Of a DNA stretch of 64,000 nt, positions 29,637-37,399 are shown piece after piece (positions within the stretch are counted from its first letter, which is position 1; every line of letters starts with the position of its first letter). Location of the stretch: the NCBI RefSeq assembly GCF_009827055.1, contig NZ_WUMK01000001.1:682001-746000 (forward strand), given 5' to 3'. The notes below the pieces were generated by a model, which was not told the DNA's origin, did no database searches, and worked only from the letters and a program-made list of their open reading frames with translations. The stretch is from Shinella kummerowiae. Lineage in GTDB: Bacteria > Pseudomonadota > Alphaproteobacteria > Rhizobiales > Rhizobiaceae. The position numbers and the translations under genes are program-made.

Positions 29637-30368
29637 CTAGCGCCAGTTCTCGTCGATCCACTTTGTCGGCCGGACGTGCTTGTAGGCCTTCTTCCACCAC
29701 GCCGTGACCGGCCATTCGCCGATGACGGCCTCGTCCGGGTCAGGCTTGCCGGTAAAGGCGACGATGCGCGTCGCCGGCGGCAGCGGCACGTCCTTGAAGA
29801 AGTTCAGCGGCCAGCGCGGCAAAAGCGTGTGCTTGAAGCTGACGCACCATTCGGCCGGCCAATAGGTCATGCCTTGGGCAGCGGCGGAGACGTAGCGCTG
29901 CGAGATGATGTGCTTGTTGACCTTGGCATCCGGGTCGCGGTCGAAATCGTCGAAGATGTGCGTGTTGGTGCCGACGGTCCAGCGATAGACCGAGGTGTTG
30001 CCGATACCCTGACCGAGTTGCGTCCAGTTTTCCGCAATGCAGAACTGGCCTGGCGCATAATCGAAAAAGTCGTCGAGCGGCCCGGTGATCACCACGTCGA
30101 GATCGACGAAGAGTACATCACCCTCCAGATCGGCCAGCGGCGCCTGCCACAGCGAGATCTTGCGCCACGGCCTCCAGGCGACACGTTCGGGAATGTTGAT
30201 CGGCGGCAGCGGGAAAACAGCGACGGCCGGGTCGATGCCGGTGGCATCTTCTGTAAAACAAACGAGCCGGGTCGGGCGAACCGTGTTGCGCTTGATCATG
30301 GACCACAAGCGGTTGACATAATCCGCCGGATATCTCGTGCCCCATTTCATGCATGCTATCGTCTGCAT
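29637..30368 (-). CDS. Putative glycosyltransferase with GT-A fold
   Basis: A 243-residue protein containing DVLFVDLDVVITGPLDDFF, in which VDLDVV is the DxD-like metal and nucleotide-sugar motif of GT-A enzymes, preceded by W-APL-DLEG. The rest (KHIISQRYVSAAAQGMTYWP, CVSFKHTLLP) is characteristic of a rhizobial group of unassigned surface polysaccharide transferases. It runs opposite to fcl. No signal peptide. Sugar and acceptor unknown. The start at 30366-30368 has AGGAG ten bases upstream, rather far. Confidence 0.78.
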   Translation of the reverse strand: MQTIACMKWGTRYPADYVNRLWSMIKRNTVRPTRLVCFTEDATGIDPAVAVFPLPPINIPERVAWRPWRKISLWQAPLADLEGDVLFVDLDVVITGPLDDFFDYAPGQFCIAENWTQLGQGIGNTSVYRWTVGTNTHIFDDFDRDPDAKVNKHIISQRYVSAAAQGMTYWPAEWCVSFKHTLLPRWPLNFFKDVPLPPATRIVAFTGKPDPDEAVIGEWPVTAWWKKAYKHVRPTKWIDENWR

Positions 30369-30491
30369 TCGTCATCGTCTCCTGTCGCGCGCGACTCCAT
30401 AAACCATATCGGCCCGCAGTGATAGGAGTTCTGCGAAACATGCCGCCGCCCGCACGCGGCATCCCATCCCTCGCGATGAAACCGGCTGTCT

Positions 30492-31610
30492 CTAGTCTGC
30501 CGAAACACCGAGATCCCGCTCCAGTTCCGCAATTTGCGTGGACCAATCCGCGTCCGCAGCGGCCTTGCGTGCGGCTTGGGACATTGTCAAACGTCGCTTG
30601 TCGTCGTCGACAACCGACGCGATAGCCGCAGCTATCGCAGCAATATCCTGCCCATCGACAAGAATACCCGCATCTTCATGGCGCAACACATCGCGAGCGC
30701 CGCCCGAGAGGCCGCCAACGATGGGCAGACCGCACTGCGCGGCCTCCAAATAGACCATCCCAAACCCCTCCTCCCGATCACCAACCCGGCGGGTTGGCAT
30801 GACGAACAGGTCGGCACTTTCATAAAGCGCCGTTTTGCGCCCTCCGGTGACAGGACCTGCAAAAACCACCCGGTTCTGAAAGCCATTTTCAGCTGCTAAG
30901 GACTGGAGACGAGACAGGTCATCTCCCGGACCCGCAACGACGTAGCGAATATCGGGATGCCGCTCCACAAGATGATTGAGGGCCAGAATCGTATGATCGA
31001 CACCTTTCAACGGCTCAAGGCGCGCGAGGGATAGCAGTCTCGGACGGCCACCTGCCCAAAGGCCCTCCGCCCAAGCCCTATCCTCCGGCGAACTCGGCAC
31101 AAGTTCCTCAACCGGCGGCGAACGCACGACGATCGTTTGGGAATCGTGGTAACGCTTGACCCGGTCGGCCGTGAACTGCGAAACAGCGACAACTTTCCCG
31201 ACACGCAAAAGGGCATCCGTAATGCGCCGCGCCTTCGACCCTTTTGGCGTCTGCGAATACTCATTGCCGTGCGCAAAACAGACAATGACAGCGTCGCCGG
31301 TCGGCACACCGCTGCGCACCAGCGTTTCCACGCTCTTCCAGCTGTCGGCCAGCACCGCCTGAACACCGCCGCTTCTCAGAAGATGGCGCAGTGCTCTGGC
31401 CTTGCGCCACCGGCGCAGTGGCTTCCAGCCGTCGAAATAGCGCACCGATCCGAAACGCCCGCTGTCATCGACGCGTCCCTTGTGCCCGTCGGCAAGGACG
31501 ACAACAGCGTGCCCGCGCGCGTGGAGCGCCTTCGCCGCACCACCCATCAAATTCTCGATTCCACCGATTGCCGGCGGAAAGCACTGCGTCACGACCACTA
31601 TCATTTTCAT
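30492..31610 (-). CDS. Family 4 glycosyltransferase
   Basis: A 372-residue GT4 enzyme with a GT-B fold. The N-terminal VVTQCFPPAIGGIENLMGGAAKAL carries the acceptor-side glycine motif, and the donor-binding signature is EEGFGMVYLEAAQCGLPIVGG near residue 285 (E-x7-E type). The start ATG at 31608-31610 gives the conserved MKMIVVVTQCFPP opening; longer in-frame extensions lack homology. It diverges from another GT4 gene about 105 bases away. Likely adds a sugar to the LPS core or another surface polymer. Confidence 0.88.
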   Translation of the reverse strand: MKMIVVVTQCFPPAIGGIENLMGGAAKALHARGHAVVVLADGHKGRVDDSGRFGSVRYFDGWKPLRRWRKARALRHLLRSGGVQAVLADSWKSVETLVRSGVPTGDAVIVCFAHGNEYSQTPKGSKARRITDALLRVGKVVAVSQFTADRVKRYHDSQTIVVRSPPVEELVPSSPEDRAWAEGLWAGGRPRLLSLARLEPLKGVDHTILALNHLVERHPDIRYVVAGPGDDLSRLQSLAAENGFQNRVVFAGPVTGGRKTALYESADLFVMPTRRVGDREEGFGMVYLEAAQCGLPIVGGLSGGARDVLRHEDAGILVDGQDIAAIAAAIASVVDDDKRRLTMSQAARKAAADADWSTQIAELERDLGVSAD

Positions 31611-31714
31611 CTTTTCTCGGGCAAAAGTCGCACTTCGGTCTGCAGACGACACCTGTCTTACGGCGGGAGACCACATGGCTCCTATGGACCGATATTCAAG
31701 CAGTGGCAAGAAAC

Positions 31715-32884
31715 ATGCATTCACCTGAAAATTCCCCGAAGCGGCCTGCAACCATGAAGGTCCTGCAACTTCTCCCCGCCCTCGGCGATGGTGGCGTGGA
31801 GCGTAGCGCGGTGGAGATGGCCGGCCATCTTGGCGCGCTTGGCTTGCCCAACTGGATCGCAAGTGCGGGTGGTCCGCTGGTGGCGGCGGCGGAAGCGGCG
31901 GGTGCGCAGCACGTCACCCTGCCTGTCGGGCGAAAATCGCTCTTCTCGGCGATTTCAGCGGCGCGCGCCATCGCCCGCCTGGTCGACCAGGAGGACATCG
32001 ACATCATCCATGCCCGCAGCCGTGTGCCCGCCTGGGTCGGGCTCCTGGCGCGGCGTCTTGCCCGAAAGCCGGTGCGCTTCCTCACGACCTTCCACGGGGT
32101 CTATAGCCACGGCAATGCGCTCAAACGCTTCTACAATGGCGCCATGTTGCGGGCGCCGCTGGTCATCGCGAATTCACAGTTCATTCGCCGCCATATCGTC
32201 GAGATCTATGGCTTCCCGGAAGCGCGCGTGATCGTCGCACCGCGCGGTGTCGAGCCTTCGCTTTTCGAGCCCGCAGCCATTTCGGCCGAAACGCGCGCGG
32301 CGTTGCGTGCAGAGCTGGGAGCCACGGAAAGCGGACCGCTGGTGGTGATGGTCGGCCGCATCACGCGCTGGAAGGGACATGCCGTGCTGCTGGAAGCCGT
32401 CTCCCGTCTCGCCCGGCCGGATGTTCGTCTCGCCTTCGTCGGCAGCGGTTTCGACACGCTGATCGCCGAATTGCAGCGCGATGTGACGCGCCTTGGTCTT
32501 GAGGGTCGGGTCGTGTTTACCGGAAGCCGGCGGGATGTGCCGGCCGTGCTCGCGGCCGCCGACCTCGCCGTATCCGCGTCCACGGACCCCGAAGCCTTCG
32601 GCCGGGCCGCCATCGAGGCGCAGGCCATGGGCACGCCCATCATCGCCACCGATCATGGCGGCAGCCGCGAAACCGTCCTGCCCGGCCAAACCGGCTGGCT
32701 CGTGCCGCCCGGCGATGTTGCCGCCCTGGCAACGGCCCTCGACGAGGCCCTCGCCCATCCCGACCGGCTGGCAGCCATGGGGCAACGCGGCCGAGAGCAT
32801 GTCCTGGCACACTTCACCACGGCGCAGATGCTGGAAAAGGAATTTTCCGCCTATCAAAGGCTGATGTCGGAGCCGCAGCGCTGA
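31715..32884 (+). CDS. Family 4 glycosyltransferase (LPS-locus type)
   Basis: A 389-residue GT4 enzyme beginning MHSPENSPKRPATMKVLQLLPALGDGGVERSAVEMA; the true start could be the ATG at 31754. The retaining GT4 donor motif is visible as EAFGRAAIEAQAMGTPIIATDHGG near residue 295, with GRITRWKGHAVLLEA as the core of the second Rossmann domain. In Sinorhizobium the equivalent locus between greA and lrp encodes LPS-core transferases (lpsB, lpsE, lpsD, lpsC), so this gene probably serves LPS core assembly; I cannot assign a specific lps symbol. The ELM1-like gene follows one base later. Confidence 0.88.
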   Translation: MHSPENSPKRPATMKVLQLLPALGDGGVERSAVEMAGHLGALGLPNWIASAGGPLVAAAEAAGAQHVTLPVGRKSLFSAISAARAIARLVDQEDIDIIHARSRVPAWVGLLARRLARKPVRFLTTFHGVYSHGNALKRFYNGAMLRAPLVIANSQFIRRHIVEIYGFPEARVIVAPRGVEPSLFEPAAISAETRAALRAELGATESGPLVVMVGRITRWKGHAVLLEAVSRLARPDVRLAFVGSGFDTLIAELQRDVTRLGLEGRVVFTGSRRDVPAVLAAADLAVSASTDPEAFGRAAIEAQAMGTPIIATDHGGSRETVLPGQTGWLVPPGDVAALATALDEALAHPDRLAAMGQRGREHVLAHFTTAQMLEKEFSAYQRLMSEPQR

Positions 32885-32885
32885 G

Positions 32886-33869
32886 ATGGCGGCGAACGCC
32901 CCTCCCTCCGTGTGGGTGCTGACGGACGGCAAGGCCGGCGACGAGCAGCCCTTGATCGGGCTTGCCGAGGCCATGGGCGCGGTGCCCGTCGTGCGCCGTG
33001 TCGCGCCGCGGCGCCTGTTCGCCCTCCTGATGCCTTGGGGGCCGATCGATCCGAGGGATACACCGGACAAACCCGGCTCGCCGCTCGCTCCCCCCTTTCC
33101 CGATATCTGCCTTGCCACAGGCCGACGGGCCGTGGCCTATCTCAGGGTGCTGAAATCCCGTTCGCCCAGGACCTTTTGCGTGCTCTTCAAGGATCCGCGC
33201 ATGCGGCGGCACAAGGCGGACCTGCTGATCGTGCAGCAGCATGACGCGCCGCGAGGCGAGAACGTGCTCGTCGTCACGACGGCGCCGAACCGGATGTCGC
33301 CGGCGCGTCTTGAAGCGGCGCGCCGCGCGATGGCCGACAGGCTTGGTTCCCTGCCCCAGCCAAGGGTCGCCGTGCTCATCGGCGGCAACAGCCGGCACCA
33401 TCAGTTTTCCGAAGGCGATATCAAGCGCCTTCTCGGCGGCCTCGAAGCGAAGATTGACGCGGGAAACGCGTTGATGATCACAGCGTCGCGCCGTACGCCG
33501 CCGTCACTTGCGACGTCCCTTGCCGAACTCGCCAAGCGACCGAACGTGCTCTTTTGGGATGGTACGGGAGAGAACCCCCTGCTCGCCTATCTCGCATGGG
33601 CCGATGAAATCGTTGTCACCGCGGATTCAACCAACATGGTGGGCGAAGCGGCAGCCTTGGGTGTTCCCGTACAGGTTTTCCACCCCTCGGGCGGGCACGC
33701 GAAGATCGGCCGGTTCCTTGCGGCGCTTTCGCAGGAAGCCGCCATTGGCCGCTTTCCCGAGACGCCGGCCACCGACCGCCGCGCCCCGGTCAACTCGACA
33801 CCGGGGCTCGCACGCGACATCCTCGCGCGCTGGCAGGATCTCAGAGTTCGACCAGCCCGACCTTCTTGA
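32886..33869 (+). CDS. ELM1-like (mitochondrial fission ELM1 family) protein
   Basis: A 327-residue protein of the family named after plant ELM1 but widespread in alphaproteobacteria, where its function is unknown. It has a GT-B-like look: WVLTDGKAGDEQPLIGLAEAMG at the start, ICLATGRRAV, VAVLIGGNSRHHQFSEGD, and VVTADSTNMVGEAAALGVPVQVF near the end. Context among LPS transferases suggests an envelope role. Its 3' end overlaps the convergent Lrp gene by 29 bases. The ATG starts one base after the GT4 stop. Confidence 0.85.
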   Translation: MAANAPPSVWVLTDGKAGDEQPLIGLAEAMGAVPVVRRVAPRRLFALLMPWGPIDPRDTPDKPGSPLAPPFPDICLATGRRAVAYLRVLKSRSPRTFCVLFKDPRMRRHKADLLIVQQHDAPRGENVLVVTTAPNRMSPARLEAARRAMADRLGSLPQPRVAVLIGGNSRHHQFSEGDIKRLLGGLEAKIDAGNALMITASRRTPPSLATSLAELAKRPNVLFWDGTGENPLLAYLAWADEIVVTADSTNMVGEAAALGVPVQVFHPSGGHAKIGRFLAALSQEAAIGRFPETPATDRRAPVNSTPGLARDILARWQDLRVRPARPS

Positions 33870-34308
33870 CCTGGCGGATCGTCAGCATGGTGCGCACTGT
33901 ATCGACCTGCGCGTTGGCGGTCAGTTCCTCGATCACGAAGTCCTGGAACCGGGTGAGATTTTCGGCAACGCAATGCAGCAGGAAATCGCTGTCGCCGGAG
34001 ACCATCCAGGCCTGGCGAACCATCGGCCATTCGCCGGTCGCAGCCGCGAAGGCCTTGAGGTTGGCCTCCGACTGGTGCTTGAGCCCCACCATGCAGAACG
34101 CGACGAGATCGTAGCCAAGCGCCGGCGCGTTCAGCAGCGCGGTATAGCCTTCGATGATGCCCGCCTCCTCCAGCTTGCGCACGCGGCGCAGGCAGGGCGG
34201 CGCGGAGATGCCGGCGCGCGACGCAAGCTCCACATTGGTCATCCGGCCATCGGCCTGAAGCTCCTTCAGGATACGGATGTCGATGGCGTCGAGTTCGGCA
34301 CGAAACAT
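33841..34308 (-). CDS. Lrp/AsnC-family transcriptional regulator
   Basis: A 155-residue regulator with an N-terminal helix-turn-helix (DIRILKELQADGRMTNVELASRAGISAPPCLRRVRKLE) and a C-terminal RAM ligand-binding domain (FCMVGLKHQSEANLKAF, VSGDSDFLLHCVAENL). In S. meliloti the lps core locus is bordered by an lrp gene just before trxB, as here. It diverges from trxB and overlaps the ELM1-like gene tail. Ligand probably an amino acid; targets unknown. Confidence 0.92.
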   Translation of the reverse strand: MFRAELDAIDIRILKELQADGRMTNVELASRAGISAPPCLRRVRKLEEAGIIEGYTALLNAPALGYDLVAFCMVGLKHQSEANLKAFAAATGEWPMVRQAWMVSGDSDFLLHCVAENLTRFQDFVIEELTANAQVDTVRTMLTIRQVKKVGLVEL

Positions 34309-34440
34309 GGGAATTTACAGACCTTTCGGGAAGGCGACCGGAAGTGACCCGAATCGCCGCATTAGCGCAACATTGTTACCGCAAGAGGCACAAATATGTC
34401 ACGCGGCATCGCTTGTCTGTTGGCAAAGCGCTGTGCACAC

Positions 34441-34469
34441 TTGAAACTCGATGCACTCCCTTCATAAAT
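34441..34469 (+). promoter_or_regulatory. Candidate trxB promoter
   Basis: TTGAAA at 34441-34446 is followed after 17 bases by ATAAAT at about 34464-34469, close to a housekeeping-sigma promoter. The leader then carries a GGGGC/GCCCC hairpin near 34528-34542 just before the trxB ribosome-binding site. Confidence 0.45.
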
Positions 34470-34556
34470 GGATATCGAACAACGATACATTGGCCGGTCC
34501 ATGCGCGGGATCGCGCGGCCGGCCCATTGGGGCCTGATGCCCCGGAAGGAACGACC

Positions 34557-35546
34557 ATGTCCGCCCGCCCCACGTCCACTCGGCACGTCAAGGTGCTGAT
34601 CATCGGATCCGGCCCCGCCGGCTACACCGCCGCCATCTATACCGCCCGCGCGATGCTGGAGCCCGTGCTGATCGCCGGCATGGAACAGGGCGGCCAGCTG
34701 ATGATCACCACGGATGTCGAAAACTATCCGGGTTATGCCGATCCGGTTCAGGGTCCGTGGATGATGGAGCAGATGCTGAAGCAGGCTCAGCATGTCGGCG
34801 CCGAGATCGTCAACGACCTCGTCACCAATGTCGACATGAGCGTGCGCCCCTTCCGCGTTTCCACCGACAGCGGCACCGAATGGACGGCGGATGCGCTGAT
34901 CATCGCCACCGGCGCCAAGGCGAAGTGGCTCGGCATCGACACCGAGCATAAGTTCATGGGCTTTGGCGTTTCGGCCTGCGCGACCTGCGACGGCTTCTTC
35001 TACCGCAACAAGGACGTCATCGTCGTTGGCGGTGGCAACTCGGCCGTCGAAGAAGCGCTCTACCTTTCGAACCTCGCCAAGACCGTGACGGTCGTGCACC
35101 GCCGCGATGGTTTTCGCGCGGAAAAGATTCTCCAGGAGCGCCTGTTCGCCAAGGAGAACGTCAAGATCGTCTGGGACCACGAGGTCGTCGAATATCTGGG
35201 CAGCGATCCCAAGCCGCCGATGCCGGCGTCCGTCAACGGCGTGAAGTTGCGCAACGTCAAGACCGGCGAGATGCGCGACGTCGCCATTGACGGCGTGTTC
35301 GTGGCGATCGGCCATGCGCCGGCGGTCGAACTGTTCAAGGGCAAGCTGCGCCAGAAGTCGAACGGCTATCTGTGGACGGCGGCCGATTCCACGGCGACGG
35401 ACGTGCCGGGCGTTTTTGCCGCAGGCGACGTCACCGACGACATCTATCGCCAGGCGGTTACGGCCGCCGGCATGGGCTGCATGGCGGCCCTCGAAACCGA
35501 AAAATACCTTGCAGGTCATATGCCTGTCGCAATTGCGGCCGAGTAG
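34557..35546 (+). CDS. trxB: Thioredoxin reductase
   Basis: TrxB transfers electrons from NADPH through FAD to thioredoxin. The 329-residue protein has the FAD motif VLIIGSGPAGYTAAIYTARA, the redox-active pair in SACATCDGFF (C-A-T-C), the NADPH motif VIVVGGGNSAVEEALYL, and the C-terminal FAD contact VFAAGDVTDDIYRQAVTAAGMG. GGAAGGA precedes the ATG at 34557. It is directly followed by lsrB, whose product regulates redox genes in relatives; both may share a transcript. A GCCGCC/GGCGGC hairpin without T run follows its stop. Confidence 0.97.
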   Translation: MSARPTSTRHVKVLIIGSGPAGYTAAIYTARAMLEPVLIAGMEQGGQLMITTDVENYPGYADPVQGPWMMEQMLKQAQHVGAEIVNDLVTNVDMSVRPFRVSTDSGTEWTADALIIATGAKAKWLGIDTEHKFMGFGVSACATCDGFFYRNKDVIVVGGGNSAVEEALYLSNLAKTVTVVHRRDGFRAEKILQERLFAKENVKIVWDHEVVEYLGSDPKPPMPASVNGVKLRNVKTGEMRDVAIDGVFVAIGHAPAVELFKGKLRQKSNGYLWTAADSTATDVPGVFAAGDVTDDIYRQAVTAAGMGCMAALETEKYLAGHMPVAIAAE

Positions 35547-35660
35547 AAGCCGCCAACAAAGGGCGGCGGATCCGATCCGACCGCCCACGTGGGAACAGCA
35601 AGATCAGCGACCAGGCGGGAAGCGAGCGCTCCCCGCCTCTTAGGACATATGGGGGATAGA

Positions 35661-36557
35661 ATGGCGCTCGACTGGGACAAGCTGCGGATTTTTCATGCCG
35701 CGGCCGAGGCGGGCTCGTTCACGCATGCGGCGGACAAGCTGCATCTTTCGCAATCGGCCATCAGCCGTCAGGTGAGTGCGCTGGAGCAGGATGTCGGCAT
35801 CAAGCTGTTCCACCGCCATGCCCGCGGCCTGATCCTGACCGAGCAGGGCGAAATCCTCTATCGCACCGCGCACGACGTGCTGATGAAGCTGGAAAGCGTG
35901 CGTGTCCAGCTCACCGAAAACACCGAGAAGCCGAGCGGCAAGCTGCGGATCACCACCACCGTCGGCCTTGGCCAGGGCTGGCTGACGGACAAGGTGCAGG
36001 AATTCCTGGCGCTCTATCCCGACATGCAGGTGCAGCTCATCCTCGACAACGAGGAGCTGGACGTGAACATGCGCCATGCCGACTGCGCGATCCGCCTGCG
36101 TGAACCGCAGCAGTCCGACCTCATCCAGCGCCGGCTGTTCACCGTGCACATGCACATCTATGCCGCGCCCTCCTACATCAACCGCTACGGCGAGCCGCAG
36201 TCGATCGACGATCTCGACAACCACAAGATCATCACCTTTGGCGAACCGGCTCCCAATTACCTGCTCGACGTCAACTGGCTGGAAATCGCCGGGCGCGATT
36301 CGGACAATCCCCGCCCCTCCGTCTTGCAGATCAACAGCCAGACCTCGATCAAGCGCGCCTGCCTGCTCGGCATCGGCGTCGCGATGCTGCCGGACTATAT
36401 TGTCGGCCGCGATCCGGGACTTATCCAACTGCCCGTCAGCGCCGATATCCCCTCCTTCGATACCTATTTCTGCTATCCGAGCGAGATGAAGAACTCGGCC
36501 AAGCTCAAGGTTTTCAGGGACTTCATCGTCGCCAAGGCGCGCAACTGGAACTTTTGA
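35661..36557 (+). CDS. lsrB: LysR-family regulator LsrB/VtlR
   Basis: A 298-residue LysR protein starting MALDWDKLRIFHAAAEAGSFTHAADKLHLSQ, which matches the LsrB of Sinorhizobium and VtlR of Brucella/Agrobacterium from memory along the full length. These regulate redox balance, LPS, transport genes and an AbcR sRNA. Three cysteines are visible (142, 234, 271), including the one in RHADCAIRLRE; redox sensing by cysteines is reported for LsrB. GGGGGA lies five bases before the ATG at 35661; an ATG at 35649 is also in frame. It follows trxB and precedes two AbcR sRNA genes, the known rhizobial order. Confidence 0.93.
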   Translation: MALDWDKLRIFHAAAEAGSFTHAADKLHLSQSAISRQVSALEQDVGIKLFHRHARGLILTEQGEILYRTAHDVLMKLESVRVQLTENTEKPSGKLRITTTVGLGQGWLTDKVQEFLALYPDMQVQLILDNEELDVNMRHADCAIRLREPQQSDLIQRRLFTVHMHIYAAPSYINRYGEPQSIDDLDNHKIITFGEPAPNYLLDVNWLEIAGRDSDNPRPSVLQINSQTSIKRACLLGIGVAMLPDYIVGRDPGLIQLPVSADIPSFDTYFCYPSEMKNSAKLKVFRDFIVAKARNWNF

Positions 36558-36587
36558 AAACGGCTACTTTCAAAGACCTGCGCCTCA

Positions 36588-36604
36588 TGCATGGCTGGCA
36601 TGCA
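36588..36604. promoter_or_regulatory. Palindrome upstream of the first AbcR gene, candidate LsrB site
   Basis: TGCATG and CATGCA flank five bases in perfect inversion. It lies about 46-62 bases before the predicted sRNA start, where a LysR activator normally binds, and contains the T-N11-A pattern of LysR boxes. The second sRNA gene lacks it. Confidence 0.5.
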
Positions 36605-36649
36605 CATTGAATCATTGATGTATGCCCAAAAAACCATCATATCGCACGC

Positions 36650-36770
36650 AGCTGATGCATTTTGGTGGCTTTTTCCTCCCAGTGCCACCGCACCAGCTGT
36701 TCCCCTCTGGAGGTTTTATTACCTTCAAAACTATAAAGGGCCCAAGTTCATCTTGCGGCCCTCTTTTTTT
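36650..36770 (+). ncRNA. AbcR-family (alpha-r15) small RNA, lsrB-proximal copy
   Basis: Trans-acting sRNA that in rhizobia represses many ABC-transporter mRNAs with Hfq. A promoter TTGATG-N17-CATATC at 36615-36643 predicts a start near 36650. The two conserved unpaired motifs of the family are present: CTCCCAGTGCC and CTGTTCCCCTCTGGAGG, the second able to mask ribosome-binding sites. The 3' terminator has GGGCC/GGCCC arms and an eight-T-like tract ending near 36770. Predicted length about 120 nucleotides, right for AbcR. Which of the two is AbcR1 or AbcR2 is not assigned. Confidence 0.88.
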
Positions 36771-36865
36771 GCCTTTCGTTAACCAAGACAAAATTTTCAA
36801 CATTCCCGTAAAACTTGGCACGCGCTTCTCTTGAAGAAACGCGCCCCCTCACCCATATTCAGGTT

Positions 36866-36982
36866 AGCCAGCGCACCTGCGGTCTTTCTCCTCCCAGTGC
36901 CGCGCGTTGGCTGTTCCCCTCTGGAGGTTTTTTGACCTTCAAACTTGCAGGGCCCAAGCTTCGCTTGTGGCCCTCTTTTTTT
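36866..36982 (+). ncRNA. AbcR-family (alpha-r15) small RNA, second copy
   Basis: Tandem paralogue of the previous sRNA. A promoter TTGAAG-N17-CATATT at 36831-36859 predicts a start near 36866, about 117 nucleotides long. It shares CTCCTCCCAGTGCC, CTGTTCCCCTCTGGAGG, the ACCTTCAAA linker and the GGGCCCAAG ... CTTGTGGCCC terminator with T run. The region between the motifs differs (CGCGCGTTGG against ACCGCACCAG), so target choice may differ. The order lsrB-abcR-abcR-arsR is as in S. meliloti. Confidence 0.88.
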
Positions 36983-37017
36983 GCCTTCACCCCTTGTATC
37001 GGCAACGAGCGAACCCA

Positions 37018-37040
37018 ATATCGGAATTGAACGATATAAT
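37018..37040 (+). promoter_or_regulatory. Probable ArsR operator over the -10 region
   Basis: ATATCG and CGATAT flank eight bases in perfect inversion, and the right half overlaps a perfect -10 TATAAT at 37035-37040. Position 25-46 bases before the ArsR start indicates autorepression. A further CCGATA half-site lies at about 37052-37057. Confidence 0.6.
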
Positions 37041-37063
37041 CATCGCCGAGCCCCGATAGACAA

Positions 37064-37369
37064 ATGACGACGCCCGACACCGACGAAATCCTGAAAGCCC
37101 TCGCCCATCCCAAGCGGATCGAGATTCTCGCCTGGCTGAAAGACCCTGAGGTCCATTTCGCCGGCCAGGAGCATCCGCTGGAGTTCGGCGTGTGCGCCGG
37201 ACAGATCGAAAAGCGCTGCGACCTGTCGCAGTCCACCGTTTCCGCCCACCTTGCCACCCTCCAGCGCGCCGGCCTCGTGACGACGCGCAAGGTCGGCCAG
37301 TGGGTGTTCTTCAAACGCGACGAAGACAAGATCGCGGCCTTTCTCCACCACATCAACCGCGCCCTCTAA
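37064..37369 (+). CDS. ArsR-family winged-helix repressor
   Basis: A 101-residue regulator with the ArsR fold: ILKALAHPKRIEILAWL, then DLSQSTVSAHLATLQRAGLVTTRKVGQWVFFKRDED. Two cysteines are visible (in GVCAGQIEKRCDLS) that could bind metal or react with electrophiles, but the usual ELCVCDL metal motif is absent. The old yellow enzyme gene follows 30 bases downstream, so the regulator probably controls that enzyme. By synteny this is the gene behind lsrB-abcR in S. meliloti. Confidence 0.9.
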   Translation: MTTPDTDEILKALAHPKRIEILAWLKDPEVHFAGQEHPLEFGVCAGQIEKRCDLSQSTVSAHLATLQRAGLVTTRKVGQWVFFKRDEDKIAAFLHHINRAL

Positions 37370-37399
37370 GCGCACTCCCAGCCAGAAGAAGGACTATCC

